Origin: Pilatotrama ljubarskyi
Lineage: Eukaryota; Basidiomycota; Agaricomycetes; Polyporales; Polyporaceae
NCBI GenBank assembly: GCA_022385805.1
Contig: MU277675.1
Location: forward strand, 253,018 to 317,017
DNA: 64,000 nucleotides
Reading direction: 5' to 3'
Shown here: in pieces, positions 44,908 through 56,212 of the stretch
How positions within the stretch are numbered: the first letter of the stretch is position 1
Layout of the letters: the number at the start of each line of letters is the position of its first letter
Made by a program: the position numbers and the translations under genes
Notes under the pieces: generated by a model
The model's database searches: none
What the model saw: only the letters and a program-made list of their open reading frames with translations
Told to the model about the DNA's origin: nothing

Positions 44908-45459
44908 ATGAAGCCTCGACTGCCGCCACTCTCTTCGAGGCTGTTCCCCTTCTCCCGCTCGTACGCGACCAGGCTCCCGGAGAGGCCGCCGTACCGCGCC
45001 CCGGACCCGCTCGTCAACAACCCGCACGCGGCGTACCAGGAGCTCCCCGACGCGAACGTGACCTTCATCCACCGCCCGCCGCCCACCGCGCCCTCACCTC
45101 TATCGTACACCACCGCGCCCGCCTCGCCGCTCCTGAAGGACGGGCCGACGCCCGTGACGGGGGCGCTCCCGCCGAGCGTGCGCAAGGACAAGGGCGAGCG
45201 CCCGAGGCTGTCGGACGAGGACATTGCAAAAATCCGGGACTTGAGGAGGGAAAACCCGGCAAAGTGGACGCGCGGCGCGCTGGCGAAGCAGTTCAACTGC
45301 TCGCCGTGGTTCGTGGGGAAGATGATCGCGCTGAAGGGCCCGGAGAGGAGGGCGGCGCTGGCGAAGAGGGAGAAGGAGCACGAGGCGGCGAGGGCGAAGT
45401 GGGGCGAGCGCAAGTCGCTCCAGGCGGACATTAGGAAGAAGAGAAGGGAGTTCTGGTAG
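44908..45459 (+). CDS. MRPL20: Mitochondrial large-subunit ribosomal protein mL58 (MRP-L20)
   Basis: Intronless, 183 aa. The N-terminus MKPRLPPLSSRLFPFSRSYATRLPERPPY is a presequence-like Arg/Ser stretch. The conserved part reads NPHAAYQELPDANVTFIHRPPPTAPSP, then a helical basic C-terminal block ERPRLSDEDIAKIRDLRRENPAKWTRGALAKQFNCSPWFVGKMIA and a final Lys/Arg-rich helix ending RREFW. This matches the fungal MRP-L20 family. It acts in the mitochondrial ribosome. An upstream in-frame ATG at 44818 would add 30 polar residues; the start at 44908 is preferred because it gives the presequence. Confidence 0.88.
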   Translation: MKPRLPPLSSRLFPFSRSYATRLPERPPYRAPDPLVNNPHAAYQELPDANVTFIHRPPPTAPSPLSYTTAPASPLLKDGPTPVTGALPPSVRKDKGERPRLSDEDIAKIRDLRRENPAKWTRGALAKQFNCSPWFVGKMIALKGPERRAALAKREKEHEAARAKWGERKSLQADIRKKRREFW

Positions 45460-46225
45460 AGTGCCTGCTCATGACTTCCGGTATGTTTTATGCCATCCTT
45501 TGTATATGCGATGGCTGAGGATTATCCTTCCGGATAGCTCAGTAGCTCGCACCATCGCCCGACGGGCCTCAGAGTCTATCCCATATTCTACTACTGCGTA
45601 CTCTTCTGTGGGGAGGCAAGCACTCCTTCATTACGCAGGTCCCTTCCAATGCGCATCCAAGGTCTGCGGAAGGAAGAGAGTTGTGCGGCTGCGTCCGCGG
45701 CCTGCCCGCTTGACTCAGGCCGGCTACTCGTGTACGACTTTGTGAGAATGCATGACACCAACACTCGTTCGCTGTTTCCCCATGATATCGAGAGTTCCCC
45801 ATCCGGGTAAGGTCACCGAGCATGGAAGACATTTCGCGTACAACTATAGCTATACCGCATACTCGACGATTTCCCGGCATTGCGAACGATCTATCTTCTC
45901 GAGACTTGCGATTCACAGGCTCATGCAAGCTTCGGGGAGAACATAAACTATAGCAGCCATTACATACTCCTCTCCAAAGCCATCTGAACTTCGCAGTTGT
46001 ACAACTCCTAAGCAAGTCCTAGAGTTACTGTAACAGTACTGTGATTCAATGCAGAGGCCCGAGGGAACTCTCGTAGACGCCGGATCGGAAGATCTCACAT
46101 TGCTTTGTGATCGGCCCCCACGTGGCCATAAGCACGAGCGTCTCAGGAAATTGCGAGCGACCTCCGAGGCTGCCGTGCAGCGCATACAGTACCTGGTTTT
46201 GCACTCTACCTTGTTCTCGCCTGCC
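45460..46225. other. Intergenic between mL58 and UTP3
   Basis: About 765 bp, no supported gene. Confidence 0.5.
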
Positions 46226-48578
46226 ATGGTCCGCCGTCGTTCTGGGAAAGGCAAGGCCGCGCACTCGAAGCCGAGGAGCGTGGACCGGAAGGATAACAAG
46301 ATGAAGCGGTGGAACAGAGCGGAGGACATCCCGATGGACGAGGAAGACCAGTGTACGTTCTTCGCTCGCAGCTTCTAACAGCAGCTAACCTCCCCGTTGC
46401 TGCAGTCCATGCGTCCAGAGACAAGATTCTCCTGGAGGGGAACGACGATGGCGGGTCGGACGATGGCGATGAGGACGAGGTCTTCGCCCTGAAAGGGATA
46501 GACGAAGACGAGTCGGAAGACGAACGCGAGGAGGGCGAGGGCGCTGCACAATACGAGGACGACATTGACGAGATCCACTATGCCGCCGCGGAGGCCGCCA
46601 AGAACGAGAAGAAGAAAGCCAAGGGCAAGAAAGGCAAGAAGGGAAAGAAGGACGAGTCTGACTCGGAGGACAAGTCCGAGTCCGAGGAAGAGGAGGAGGG
46701 CTGGGGCACGAACAAGTCCGCATACTATGCGTCGAACGCGCAGGAGATCGACTCGGAGGACGAGGAGGCGATCGAGCTCGAGGAGCAGGAGGCGAAGCGG
46801 CTGCAGACGAAGGCGCGCGACGCGATGGCGGACGATGACTTTGGGCTGGCAGATGTCGTCGAGGGCGTGCCTGAAGCAGACGGGTACGTCTCTTTGCTTT
46901 GCCTGCGGTGCGCGGGCGCGTACTCATCTAGTGATGTAGGTTCGTGGACGAGCCGGTGCAACCTGCTGCCCAGCCGCTTCCGCAGGACAAGCAGTCCTTA
47001 CTCCGACATCTCGAAAAGACGAACCCAGAAGCCTTGGCTTTAGCCAACGACTGGGACGACGTCGCACACAGTTTGGTGAAGGCGCAGAACAAGATTGCGA
47101 AGTACGCGTTTCATTCACATGCGCGTCGCTGCATGTCTCATCAGTATTACGCAGGCTCGAGGCCGAAGACCCGTCCGCTCTGAGCCTTAGCATGATGCAC
47201 CTCCACTACCGTACGTATCACCTGATACTGCGAGCTTAACTGTACTGACACCCGTCATCGCAGAGGCTCTCCTCACCTACGCCACCACCCTCGCCTTCCA
47301 CCTCCACCTCCGCACGAGTGAGAAGTACGTCCAGCGGCCAGAGCTCCTCCGCTCTCACCCCATCCTCCCGCGCCTCCTCAAGCTCAAGCAGTCCCTTACC
47401 ACGCTTGAGGACCTTGACTTCGCCGCGTCCGACGCCGAGTCAGACCTTAGCGGCCTCTCCGACGAGGACGAAGAGGAAGACGAGGAGATGGACATGGACG
47501 ACATGATGGCGGACGCGGAGGAGCTCTGGGCGGGCAGCAAGCTCAAGAAGAAGGGCAAGGGCCTGGAGCGCGGCGAGCTCGAGGAGCTCTTGCGCGAGGC
47601 GAATGGCCTCATGGATGAGGATGGCGACGTCTCCACATCGTTGAACGGGACGCAGAAGAAGACGAAGCGCAAGCAGAAGCCAGCCGCGGAGGAGCCTCCG
47701 AAGAAGAAGCGCAAGGCGGCAGACGCGAGCGCAGAGCCTGTCACGCCCGTCTTCGACCTCGTCGAGCCCGAGCTTGACGTGCCCACCTCAAAATCCAAGT
47801 CCTCGAAGGCGAAGGCGAAGGCGTCGACGATCACGTCTGCGGACGACGTCTATGGCGAGGCGTCTGCGCTCGACGTCGCAGATGCCGCGGACAAGCAGGC
47901 GCGCAAGAAGTCCCTCCGGTTCCATACCTCGCGCATCGAGAGTACCGCCGCGCGACGCGCGGGTGCGCGTGCCGGCGCCATCGGGGGCGACGACGACATC
48001 CCGTACCGCGAGCGGAAGAAGGAGAAGGAGGCGCGCCTTGCGAAGGAGGTCGCGAAGGCGCGTGAGGGCATGGGCGCGGACCTGGACGACGTCGACCCCG
48101 AGGTCGAGATGGCGAGCGAGGGGAAGAAGGCGAAGAAGCGGAGACGAGACGGGAGCGAGAGCGAGGACGAGGGCGGGGACGCGAATGGGTATTACGAGCT
48201 TGTCCAGCGGAAGTCGAAGGAGAAGAAGGAGAAGAAAAAGCAGGAGTACGAGGCTGCCAAGGCTGCAGAACGGTGCGCCGTGTCTCTTAACATCCCAAAG
48301 GTGATTACGGACCTGACGGCTCATTTCACAGGTATGTCGAGGAGGAGGGCGTGGACGGCCCACGGTCTCTCACCCGCGCCATCCTCAAGAACAAGGGTCT
48401 CACGCCTAAGCGTTCGAAGAGCGTGCGCAACCCTCGCGTCAAGAAACGTCAGAAGTACGAGAAGGCCAAGAAAAAGGTGGCGTCGCAGAAAGCGGTCTAC
48501 CGGGGCGGCGTGGATGCAAGCAGATACTCTGGAGAGAAGACGGGTATCACACAGACCGTCAAGGGTGTCCGTTTGTAG
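46226..48578 (+). CDS. UTP3: U3 snoRNP / SSU processome protein Utp3 (Sas10)
   Basis: Exons 46226-46352, 46406-46883, 46940-47101, 47155-47210, 47264-48272, 48332-48578 (692 aa). N-terminal basic leader, then acidic blocks and a lysine run (KKKAKGKKGKKGKK). The Sas10/Utp3/C1D domain lies around residues 215-300 (WDDVAHSLVKAQNKIAK, PSALSLSMMHLHYQALLTYATTLAFHLHL). Near the C-terminus is the Sas10-specific block RSLTRAILKNKGLTPKRSKS followed by NPRVKKRQKYEKAKKK and YSGEKTGI. Utp3 belongs to the nucleolar small-subunit processome and is needed for 18S rRNA maturation. Length and order match the family. Introns are 50-60 nt. Confidence 0.95.
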
Positions 48579-48912
48579 CCTCCCTTTTCCCTCATCCGAC
48601 AGTCCGAGCTGTATACCTGCTGATTTGCGTCAATCATATTTTGGCCTTATACCGTCTCGGTGTGGTGAGGAGAGAGGTGTCGCCTGACGACATCCAGACT
48701 CTGTATAAGTCCGTGGTGCCAATCCAATACAATCAGTCGTGCTCTAGGGATATAGATGCTACTACACAACACAGTTCCGAGTATCCGACAGCGCCTGCAA
48801 GAACGACGACAACAACGCGACTAGGACGAACTAAACAGCTTGCATATCCAAAACCATTTTGACCAGTCCCCTTTGAAGGCGACCGCAAAGAGAAACTAGC
48901 CTTCGTGGGCGT
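48579..48912. other. Convergent 3' intergenic region
   Basis: 334 bp between the converging UTP3 and Zn2Cys6 genes; nothing else seen. Confidence 0.6.
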
Positions 48913-51900
48913 TCACTGGCCGAATCCTCCAAAGACGACTGGTTGGTCGACGTTCATCGCGTTGCTAGAGCCCTCGGTGTTGGAGCCAGGGCGGGGCACC
49001 ACAGACGCCATATGGTTGAGCTCCATCTCGCCGGCGAGCGCGAGGCTGTAAACGCGCTTCATCTCCGCGGCCTGGTCCGCGCACTCCTCGTACGCATACG
49101 AATACTGCTCGAGCCCGGTGATGCAGTTCGACACCTCCGGACGTCCGAGGCGTGCGAGGAGCATTCCCGCCTGGATACAGCTGACGTGCATCACGGCACA
49201 GTCGAGCCTCTGCGGGCGGCGTTCAACAAGGCTTTCTCCTAGGGGGGCAGTCGCAGGTGCTTACCAGGTATCCGTTGGTAGCGAGAACTCCGGCCTGAAA
49301 CGCATTCTCAACATCAGCCAATCTGCATGCATAGAGTTACTTCCAAGAACCCACCAGTCCGGCGATGCGCGTCGCGCCATGTAGCGCCTCAGTCATGACT
49401 TTGCGCTTCCTCTCCTCGATCTGCGCGTGCTGCGGCAACATCGTCTCGGGCGTACCGGCGCGCGTCACGTCGTTCACCTCCCGGATGCCAAAGTCGTCCA
49501 ACGCGTTGAACAGAATGATCCACATAATGTGGTACGTCGCGTCGCTGGCACCTACGCCCGCCGCAGCATCAGCACCTCTCACAACGTGACACATGTCGGA
49601 ACAGAGACCGACAGAGAGAACACTTACAGGCTGTGACGGCGCTGACGAAATCCCACTCGGCTTCGAAGTTTGTCGGGACGCCGACGTGCTGGAGGTGTTC
49701 GTCGCGCCACTCGTTGAGTAGGGTCATGAAGTTCGCGAGCACCTCGATCGGGATCCCGTCCGACTCCGTCGCGGGCCGCCAGAGCTGCCGGGACATTTGT
49801 CGTGCGATGCGCGCGAGGGCGTGCGCGGCGCGGTAGTAACCCTGAGTGTAGAGCGCGCGTCCGTCGGTCAGCGGCTGTACCACACCATGAAACGGTTTGC
49901 GCGCGGTTGAGGGATGCCTTACCAAGAACTGCAGAGTGCAAGCGGGTGGACAGAACGTTAACGGGGTCTGTAGGCGAGCTGCGTAGGCGGAAGTGGGCGT
50001 ACCTCTAGTTGTTCCCTGGGCGATGGTTGTGGGGCATGCGATTCGATGATATCGGGGGGTACGGGCCCGACAGTGTAAAAGTCGATGTCGTAATCATCGT
50101 CATCTCTACGCGCAACAGCCACAAAAGTCAGCGCGGGGCTCCGTATCCGGTGTAACAAGAGCGGACTCACAGCATCGGTTTGCGTCTGTAGTAAACGCTC
50201 CGATACGCATCGGCGAGACACGCCATCCACCATGCAAATATCATGGTTCCTCGGGCTTCCGGGTCTTCAATGTTGGACATGACCGATTTATGGTTGATCT
50301 GAGTGCAGCCAGTACGATTAGTAACGGCCTAACCGCAATTCACAACGCTACTCACCTGTAAGTCAAGAAGCAAACGAATGGCTGAGCCCAGCCAAAAGCC
50401 ATGGAAACCTAGGACTGATGAGACACTGCTGTGGTCATTCTATACATAGCTCTCATACCGGCATTGTCTTCAAGGCTTTCTGCGATACGAGATACGCGCT
50501 GAGCAAGACACATACAAGGACATGGCATTTCTGGAACTCACGGCTTTGAAGGGGCTCAATCAAGAGTGCGATGACCACGTGGTCGGCGTTGGGTATCCTG
50601 TGCACCTTCATGTCTTCTGCGAGATCCCGCGCACGGTTGATCAAGACCTTTGCAAAATGGCTCTGGCCACTATTGCGGTGGCGGTCGGCGATAAACAGCG
50701 GGTGCTCCGAGAATTTGGCGCCCCAAGCGATGACGGTCGCGACCAGGCTGTAACGCATGACGCGAGGAGCCAATGCGAGTCAGTCGTTGCATGACGGCGC
50801 ATCAGACCGCAGAGAACGCGAGCGGGGGCGGCGAGTGAACTCACGCTGGGTGAAGAGGTCTCTGCTGCGCCGATTGTCCGCCGAGGGGACTGTTGCTGTT
50901 GCGCGTACGTTGCTGCTGCGCGACCGCACTTCCGGTCGGGGTGCTCGGTGACGTGCCCCCGTTCTGCGATCCGGTCGAATAGAGGCTGTAATGCAGTCGC
51001 GTCCGAAACTGTGCAGGGTTGAGGAGCGGTAGTCGGGTGTGCACAATCTGGAAGAAGACCTCCACGAGGTCAAGCGCGAACCTTCACGGCGGGTAGTCAG
51101 TAGCCGATCATTAAGGGGCGCGCCCTTAACGCAATGGAGCGCGCGGGGATAATGAAATGAAGGGGCGCACTCTATGCGGAAGTTCTCTTCATTGAGACGG
51201 TGAGCTAACGCGCCCCATTCTGCGTACGCGGACGGTGAAGGACTACTGCCGACGCGAGGGTGAGCCGAACCGTTAGCCTGGCCGGTCGCCGCGCTGTAGG
51301 GGCCATCGGAGATCAGAAGAAGCTTGTGCGACGTAGGCCAGGCCGAACGAACCTTGGATCCGGCGGCGAGAATATGTATGTCAACAGATCGCGCGTTTGC
51401 GTATCTATTGTGATGGAATGCGGAGGAAACAGGCCTGGTTGTGGGAAGTGTGACCCAGGGGCCTGATATGCATGCGCAGTGCCTGGAAGCCCGGATGCCG
51501 CCATGTGCTCCGCGGGACCGCTGAATCATTGGCGTTGCATCAGCGGGATCGTGCCTCAGAGAAGGGGAATTACTTGCAGTCGTGAACTTGACGGTTGGCT
51601 ACTGCCGTAACGTGAGGAAAGTGCTTATCCCGATTAGTGCACATAGACACACCTCGCACTGCTGGCGGACAGTGTCCGCGGTCGCTTGGCCGCAGCAGCA
51701 TTGCGTTTCTTCTCAGTCGTCGCTTGCTGGATGTAATGACTGCATGGGCGAGGATTAAGTAGATTCACATCACCCGCTTCTAGCGTGAGACGCACGTGCA
51801 GGGGTAATTCTTGGATAGACAGTGCTATCATGGGGAGCCGGGTAAGCGGACGAACGGGCTGGGGGAGACGAGACGCGTCTGATTCACCTGACACTGTACA

Positions 51901-52273
51901 GGGTGTCAGAGATAGGACGGGGAGATACGGCGGACGCGACGGACCTTGTCCTGGCCAGGTAGCTGATTGCACTTGACCTTCCGGGCTCTGTGACAGAAAC
52001 GACGATCACTTCAGCGCTGGAATGCCGCCAGAGCGCGTACGCGAACCTGCATGCGTCGCAGGCTGTGTTCTGTTTTCTAGGCGGTGGAAGAGTCTTTGCG
52101 AGCTCGTGGATCTGGTTTTGCATGGACGGGGACGAGAAGTTGAAGGCTGTAAGCAGGTCAGATCAGGGCAGTCGATATTCAGGACGCCGCGATGGGTGGG
52201 AGCAGGCGATGTACGCACGCTGGGAGGTCGAGCCCGAGGAGGATGCCTCCGGGTCACGGTCCTGCCTGTCCAT
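48913..52273 (-). CDS. Zn2Cys6 fungal-specific transcription factor with 6-nt exons
   Basis: Eighteen proposed exons: 52273-52219, 52146-52047, 51987-51945, 51893-51888, 51824-51796, 51739-51653, 51520-51353, 51293-51171, 51081-50845, 50747-50542, 50414-50356, 50298-50171, 50105-50003, 49928-49923, 49841-49628, 49575-49355, 49294-49265, 49209-48913 (703 aa, all joins in frame). Exons 2-5 build the binuclear zinc cluster: CDACR, ARKVKC, then CQ from a 6-nt exon, then HCLSKNYPC. A basic linker EKKRNAAAAKRPR follows. The fungal-specific middle domain has FFQIVHTRLPLLNPAQF, HPALVATVIAWGAKFSEHP and IPNADHVVIALLIEPLQS. Targets are unknown. Exon 15 could instead start at 49874, adding 11 residues. 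It shares a 350-bp divergent promoter with TOM22. Confidence 0.85.
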
Positions 52274-52623
52274 GGCGAGCGGCGGGGTGATGGCGGTTCG
52301 AGGAAGAGAGGGGACTGAGGGAAATGAGGAGAAATGGACGATATAGCACTCGAACGCGGAACAGACTCCGCGTTCTTACATACGCGCCCGCTAAGCGCCC
52401 GTCGTCGCGCAGCCTGTTGACGCTTCTCGGCACCGACACGCGCATCACTCCGGTCACGCAGTCACACCCTCCCACGCCCGTCACCCTCCGGGTCACCCGG
52501 GTCACGCCAAATTTTGGCCGCATGGGGTGCCGGCGCGTCACGGTCACGCTTGTCTCCTCTCCGTCGAGCACCGTATCGCCGCCAGCTGCGTCTTTCTCTC
52601 AGCTCACTGCACACGCCGCCGCC
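52274..52623. other. Divergent promoter region of the Zn2Cys6 gene and TOM22
   Basis: 350 bp with two start codons facing away from each other; contains the GTCAC cluster described separately. Confidence 0.7.
52450..52550. promoter_or_regulatory. Cluster of seven GTCAC words in the divergent TF/TOM22 promoter
   Basis: Within about 100 bp GTCAC occurs seven times on the plus strand (GGTCAC, AGTCAC and CGTCAC contexts) between the divergent starts at 52273 and 52624. GTCAC is half of a TGAC/GTCA-type site bound by several bZIP and other factors; which factor applies is unknown. Confidence 0.45.
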
Positions 52624-53161
52624 ATGGTCAAGGTCGAAATCGTCGAAGAAAAGGAGCAGCACGACTCCCGCTCCCCCTACTCCTCCGCCTCGTCCTCCCG
52701 CACATCATCCTCCGTGTCCCTTTCTTCCGTGGGCTCAGAGCTCGACGGCGAGGAGTCCTTCTACGAGCGCATCGTCGCTCTCGCCGACATCATTCCGCCA
52801 ACGACCCGCCAGAGCATCTCAAACCGCCTCGGAAAGACCGCCGGCTTCATCAAGGGCACCGGCAAGGTTGTCGGCAACCTTGTCTGGATCGTCACCACCA
52901 GCGCCCTCCTCGTCGGCCTCCCGCTCGCACTCGTGCTCGAGGACGAGGCAAAGATCGTGCAGCAGGAGAAGGAGATGCTTGCCCAGCAGCAGGGCGCCCA
53001 GGTGCGTTTACGTTCGCTGAAACGTGTTTTGCCTCTCCGCACGTCCGCTTTCCGCCGATCTGCTCACCCGCCGCCGTCCAATCATCCAGATGCTCGCCCC
53101 TCCCGGGTCCATCTATCCGCCCTCAAACCAGCAAAAGGGGGTCACTCCCCCTGGCTTCTGA
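52624..53161 (+). CDS. TOM22: Mitochondrial import receptor subunit Tom22
   Basis: Exons 52624-53001 and 53090-53161 (149 aa). The N-terminal half is Ser-rich and acidic (cytosolic receptor domain), with ESFYERIVALADIIPPTTRQSISNR just before the single membrane segment (LVWIVTTSALLVGLPLALVL). After it the conserved EDEAKIVQQEKEMLAQQQ stretch faces the intermembrane space, and the tail ends QMLAPPGSIYPP...TPPGF. Order and length match Tom22, the central organiser of the TOM complex in the mitochondrial outer membrane. The 88-nt intron falls in the C-terminal tail. Confidence 0.94.
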
Positions 53162-53582
53162 TTGCCCGGACACACGCTCGTCCCACTTCCCAGAGCCCAT
53201 GCGTTGCAGACGTGTACTGTATATTAGAGCCACCTTATTTCCATGCCTCCCCTCACGGACTCCCACTTCCATGCACCCGCTTTCCTGCGGCCGTGCACGA
53301 TCGTCAGAATGTATCCGACGCAGCAGTACTAGATGGCAGCGCTCCGCGCTCGCCACCCGCCCGTTCGGGTAAAGCTTGCTCTTCTCTGCGGGCACCTTCC
53401 CCGGCAAGTTACTGTTTCCAGACCGCGGTGTGCTTCGAAGTCGAACCACTCTCTTGCTGTACCCTATTTTCAAACCTCCGCCGATGAACAGGCAGTTCAA
53501 CATAGCTTTGCAACGCAATCACCATCCTGTGCCAGCGAACAGAGAAGCAGTAATTATGGACCGACGCTGTGCCAGAGACTCC

Positions 53583-55215
53583 TCATGCAATATCATACTG
53601 TGCAGAAGGTATCACCACGAGTCAGCAATATGACTCGCAGGGCGGGCTCGGCATGACTCACCGAGGATGTTTCCCGGGTTGCGGGGAAAACCACCGGGCG
53701 CGCGAAGTTCTCCCTGTGAACAAAGTCATATCAGCGAACTCTCCACGGAGAACGCAAACCAGGCCTCTCTATTGGAGGCAGGAAGGGACAAGCAACTCAC
53801 GCGGATCGGTATCTCCTCAGGTACGTGATAGCGTGGTCCTCGATCTCGTCCGGAGTTATTCCAAACTTGTCCCAGTCGCCCGGAACGTCCACGTCGTCGA
53901 TATATCTGCGAATCACTTCGTCCGGGCTCAGGGCTGGCCACCAGATATACTGCGCAGCCTTGGCCAGCGCAAGCGCGACCGGTTTCGGCAGGATGGGCGC
54001 ACGGGAGACGGGGTTGTATGTGACCGTGCTGACGAGCGTCAGCAGGTACTCGTATGTCATCGTGGAGGGACCGGGCAGATTGAAGGTGCCAGGCATGGAG
54101 GGAATGTCAATGACGTTCGCAAGCGCCTGCGCGACGTCCAAAGCCTACGGCACAATCAGGTTCGGCTGCAGTGTGAACGGAGACCGGGGAACACGTACGT
54201 GCACAGGGCGGACCTTCGTCCTCATGCGGTTGAGCTTCCACCAGATTGGCCAGACTGCAGGGGGCATTCCTTCATCCACCGCTTTGCTACCGCACATGAC
54301 GAGAGACACTTACAGGCAATGTTGTTCAGCAACCTGTCTTCGTAGCCGAACATTGCGGCGGGACGGACAATCGTCGCGTTGGGGAACGCCTCCTTGACGC
54401 GCTCCTCGCCAGCGGCCTTGGAGCGGTAGAACGCGGACGGGGAGTCGTGGGCAGCGTTGAGGTGCGAGACGTGCACAAAGCGGTCCACGCCCGCCTGCGC
54501 AGCAATGCTCGCAATAGCACCAGCGCCCTTCACGTGGACATCTTCGTAGCTGAAGTTCCTGTATAGAAAGCGACGTTGAATGCCCGCGGAGCGCTCGAGA
54601 ACGGAATGCGCGTACTTTGTCTCGTACTCCCTACCGACAAGGTTGTACACGATATCGGAGTGTCGCAGACACTCCTCAATCTGGTCGGGCCTGCGAAGGT
54701 CCCATTCCTAGCATGCGGATGCGCGTATTCGCGTCTGAGCGGGGATTCTCACTCGCCCCTCGGCGGGCCCGGGGAACACACGCACCATATTGACAATCTG
54801 CCCGAGATCCCCAGTCACCTTCAGGTGCCGCTTCTCGTCCTCGTCTCTGTACGGAACAATGACCTGCGTGCCCGCCTTAGCTGTTCCACGGCCCCACAAT
54901 CAACACTGCGGCCGCAGAAGAGCACTGAGGATCGGTGGGACGCACCTAGCTTCGCTACTACGTAGCGACCGAGAAACCCAGTGCAACCAAACACCGTCGC
55001 TACGTGCCCAGTCGTTGCACTCCGTCCGGGGGGTCCGTACGCGATGACTGGCTTGTTCGACGGCAGAGCAGTGAGATCATGGAGGGCGCGCTGTGAGTCG
55101 CATTGGGACAGTTAGTCGGCTAGAGGTCCAGGGATAGCTCGATAGGTGTCTTTCGGACCTTTTTCTGTGCGAGTGCGCGCGGCAAGCGCACGCATTTGGA
55201 GGAAACGGCCAACAT
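53583..55215 (-). CDS. NDUFA9: Complex I 39/40-kDa subunit (NDUFA9 / NUO-40), atypical SDR fold
   Basis: Exons 55215-55159, 55090-54946, 54880-54786, 54707-54616, 54558-54314, 54254-54199, 54144-53801, 53713-53662, 53597-53583 (366 aa). The start [19 protein letters not shown] is a mitochondrial presequence. The nucleotide-binding loop [16 protein letters not shown] is followed by [53 protein letters not shown] and the Tyr/Lys helix [12 protein letters not shown]. The C-terminal part contains [13 protein letters not shown] and [21 protein letters not shown]9 is an accessory complex I subunit holding NADPH. The last exon is only five codons; an earlier stop exists if the last intron is retained. 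Exon 1 donor (GTCCGA) is weak. Confidence 0.9.
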
Positions 55216-56212
55216 CGCTTGGCCAACGTTGCGGACAGAGAGCAAGACGTCTCTCTGACGCCTACCCCCGACCGGCGGATTCCGACGGGCGCTAACCGTG
55301 GTGGTAAGCGCTCGTGTCCTCAGCTTTCCCATCACCACTCCCGGAGAGCATATCTAGGGGCCTTCAGCGGACCTCGATATCCGCTCAGTCGGTTGGCCAG
55401 TAACCATGGCAGCATACATGGTGAAATGGGTGAGAGTACACTTACGACATTTCGTGGGGTTTCTCCCCTAGAGAGAGACCGTACGGCTCGGCTCCGTGGA
55501 TGTCTACCCCGCGTCCGCAGCTGTGCCTATGCGATACCACGCGACCCGCACGGCAAGGTCAAATTTCTCTATGGGCTTCTATTTGGATCTTGAATGATTG
55601 TGTTAATCCTGAGAACTCAAATCGTTCAGCATGAGCAATCTTGTAAGCGGTCCCCGAGGTCAGAGGTGTCATGTCCTAGTCAGCAGCCCTCGTCGTCTAC
55701 TAAGTATACGTGGGTGGCTTATACAGTAGCAGCTTTCTTATGACCGTAATCAACGCTCTCATCCATCGAGTGATGATCCTTCGCACAAGACGGACTTCCG
55801 AAGGCTGGCGGTCGACTCCTCCCGGTCAGTTGTGAACCTGTACGCTCGGTTTATTCGGCCTTCCGCATTTTCCGTTATCACGCACTTATAAATCTGCTCT
55901 TCTGACACATGTCCCTAGCGCATAGACTCACTGGCAGAGAGGGCACGGTTTCTGCTGTGTGACTGACTGGCGCTAGAGCTACAGTAAGAACGTTCTCACC
56001 AAACGCGGATCTGCCCTGCACAGCATCTTAAGGGAGCCCTCCTAGGGTTAGGGGCAATCGCCTTTACTTGTTCAGTCAACTTTTCTCGCTCTCCCCGCCA
56101 CTGCTTCCGACCGGACGCCGATATCCACTGTCCGACGCATCTTACCCGTCCGGACCTCCTGCTGATCGTTTCGAGCCCCTCTACCAGCGCACATCTATTC
56201 ACGCACCTCCTC
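55216..56212. other. Divergent intergenic region, about 1 kb
   Basis: Contains the NDUFA9 and DUF2462-type gene promoters; no other feature supported. Confidence 0.5.

Noticed and set aside
45530..45590. tRNA-like start GGATAGCTCAGTAGCTCG
   Set aside because: No matching acceptor stem or GTTCGAAT-type T arm follows; cloverleaf could not be drawn.
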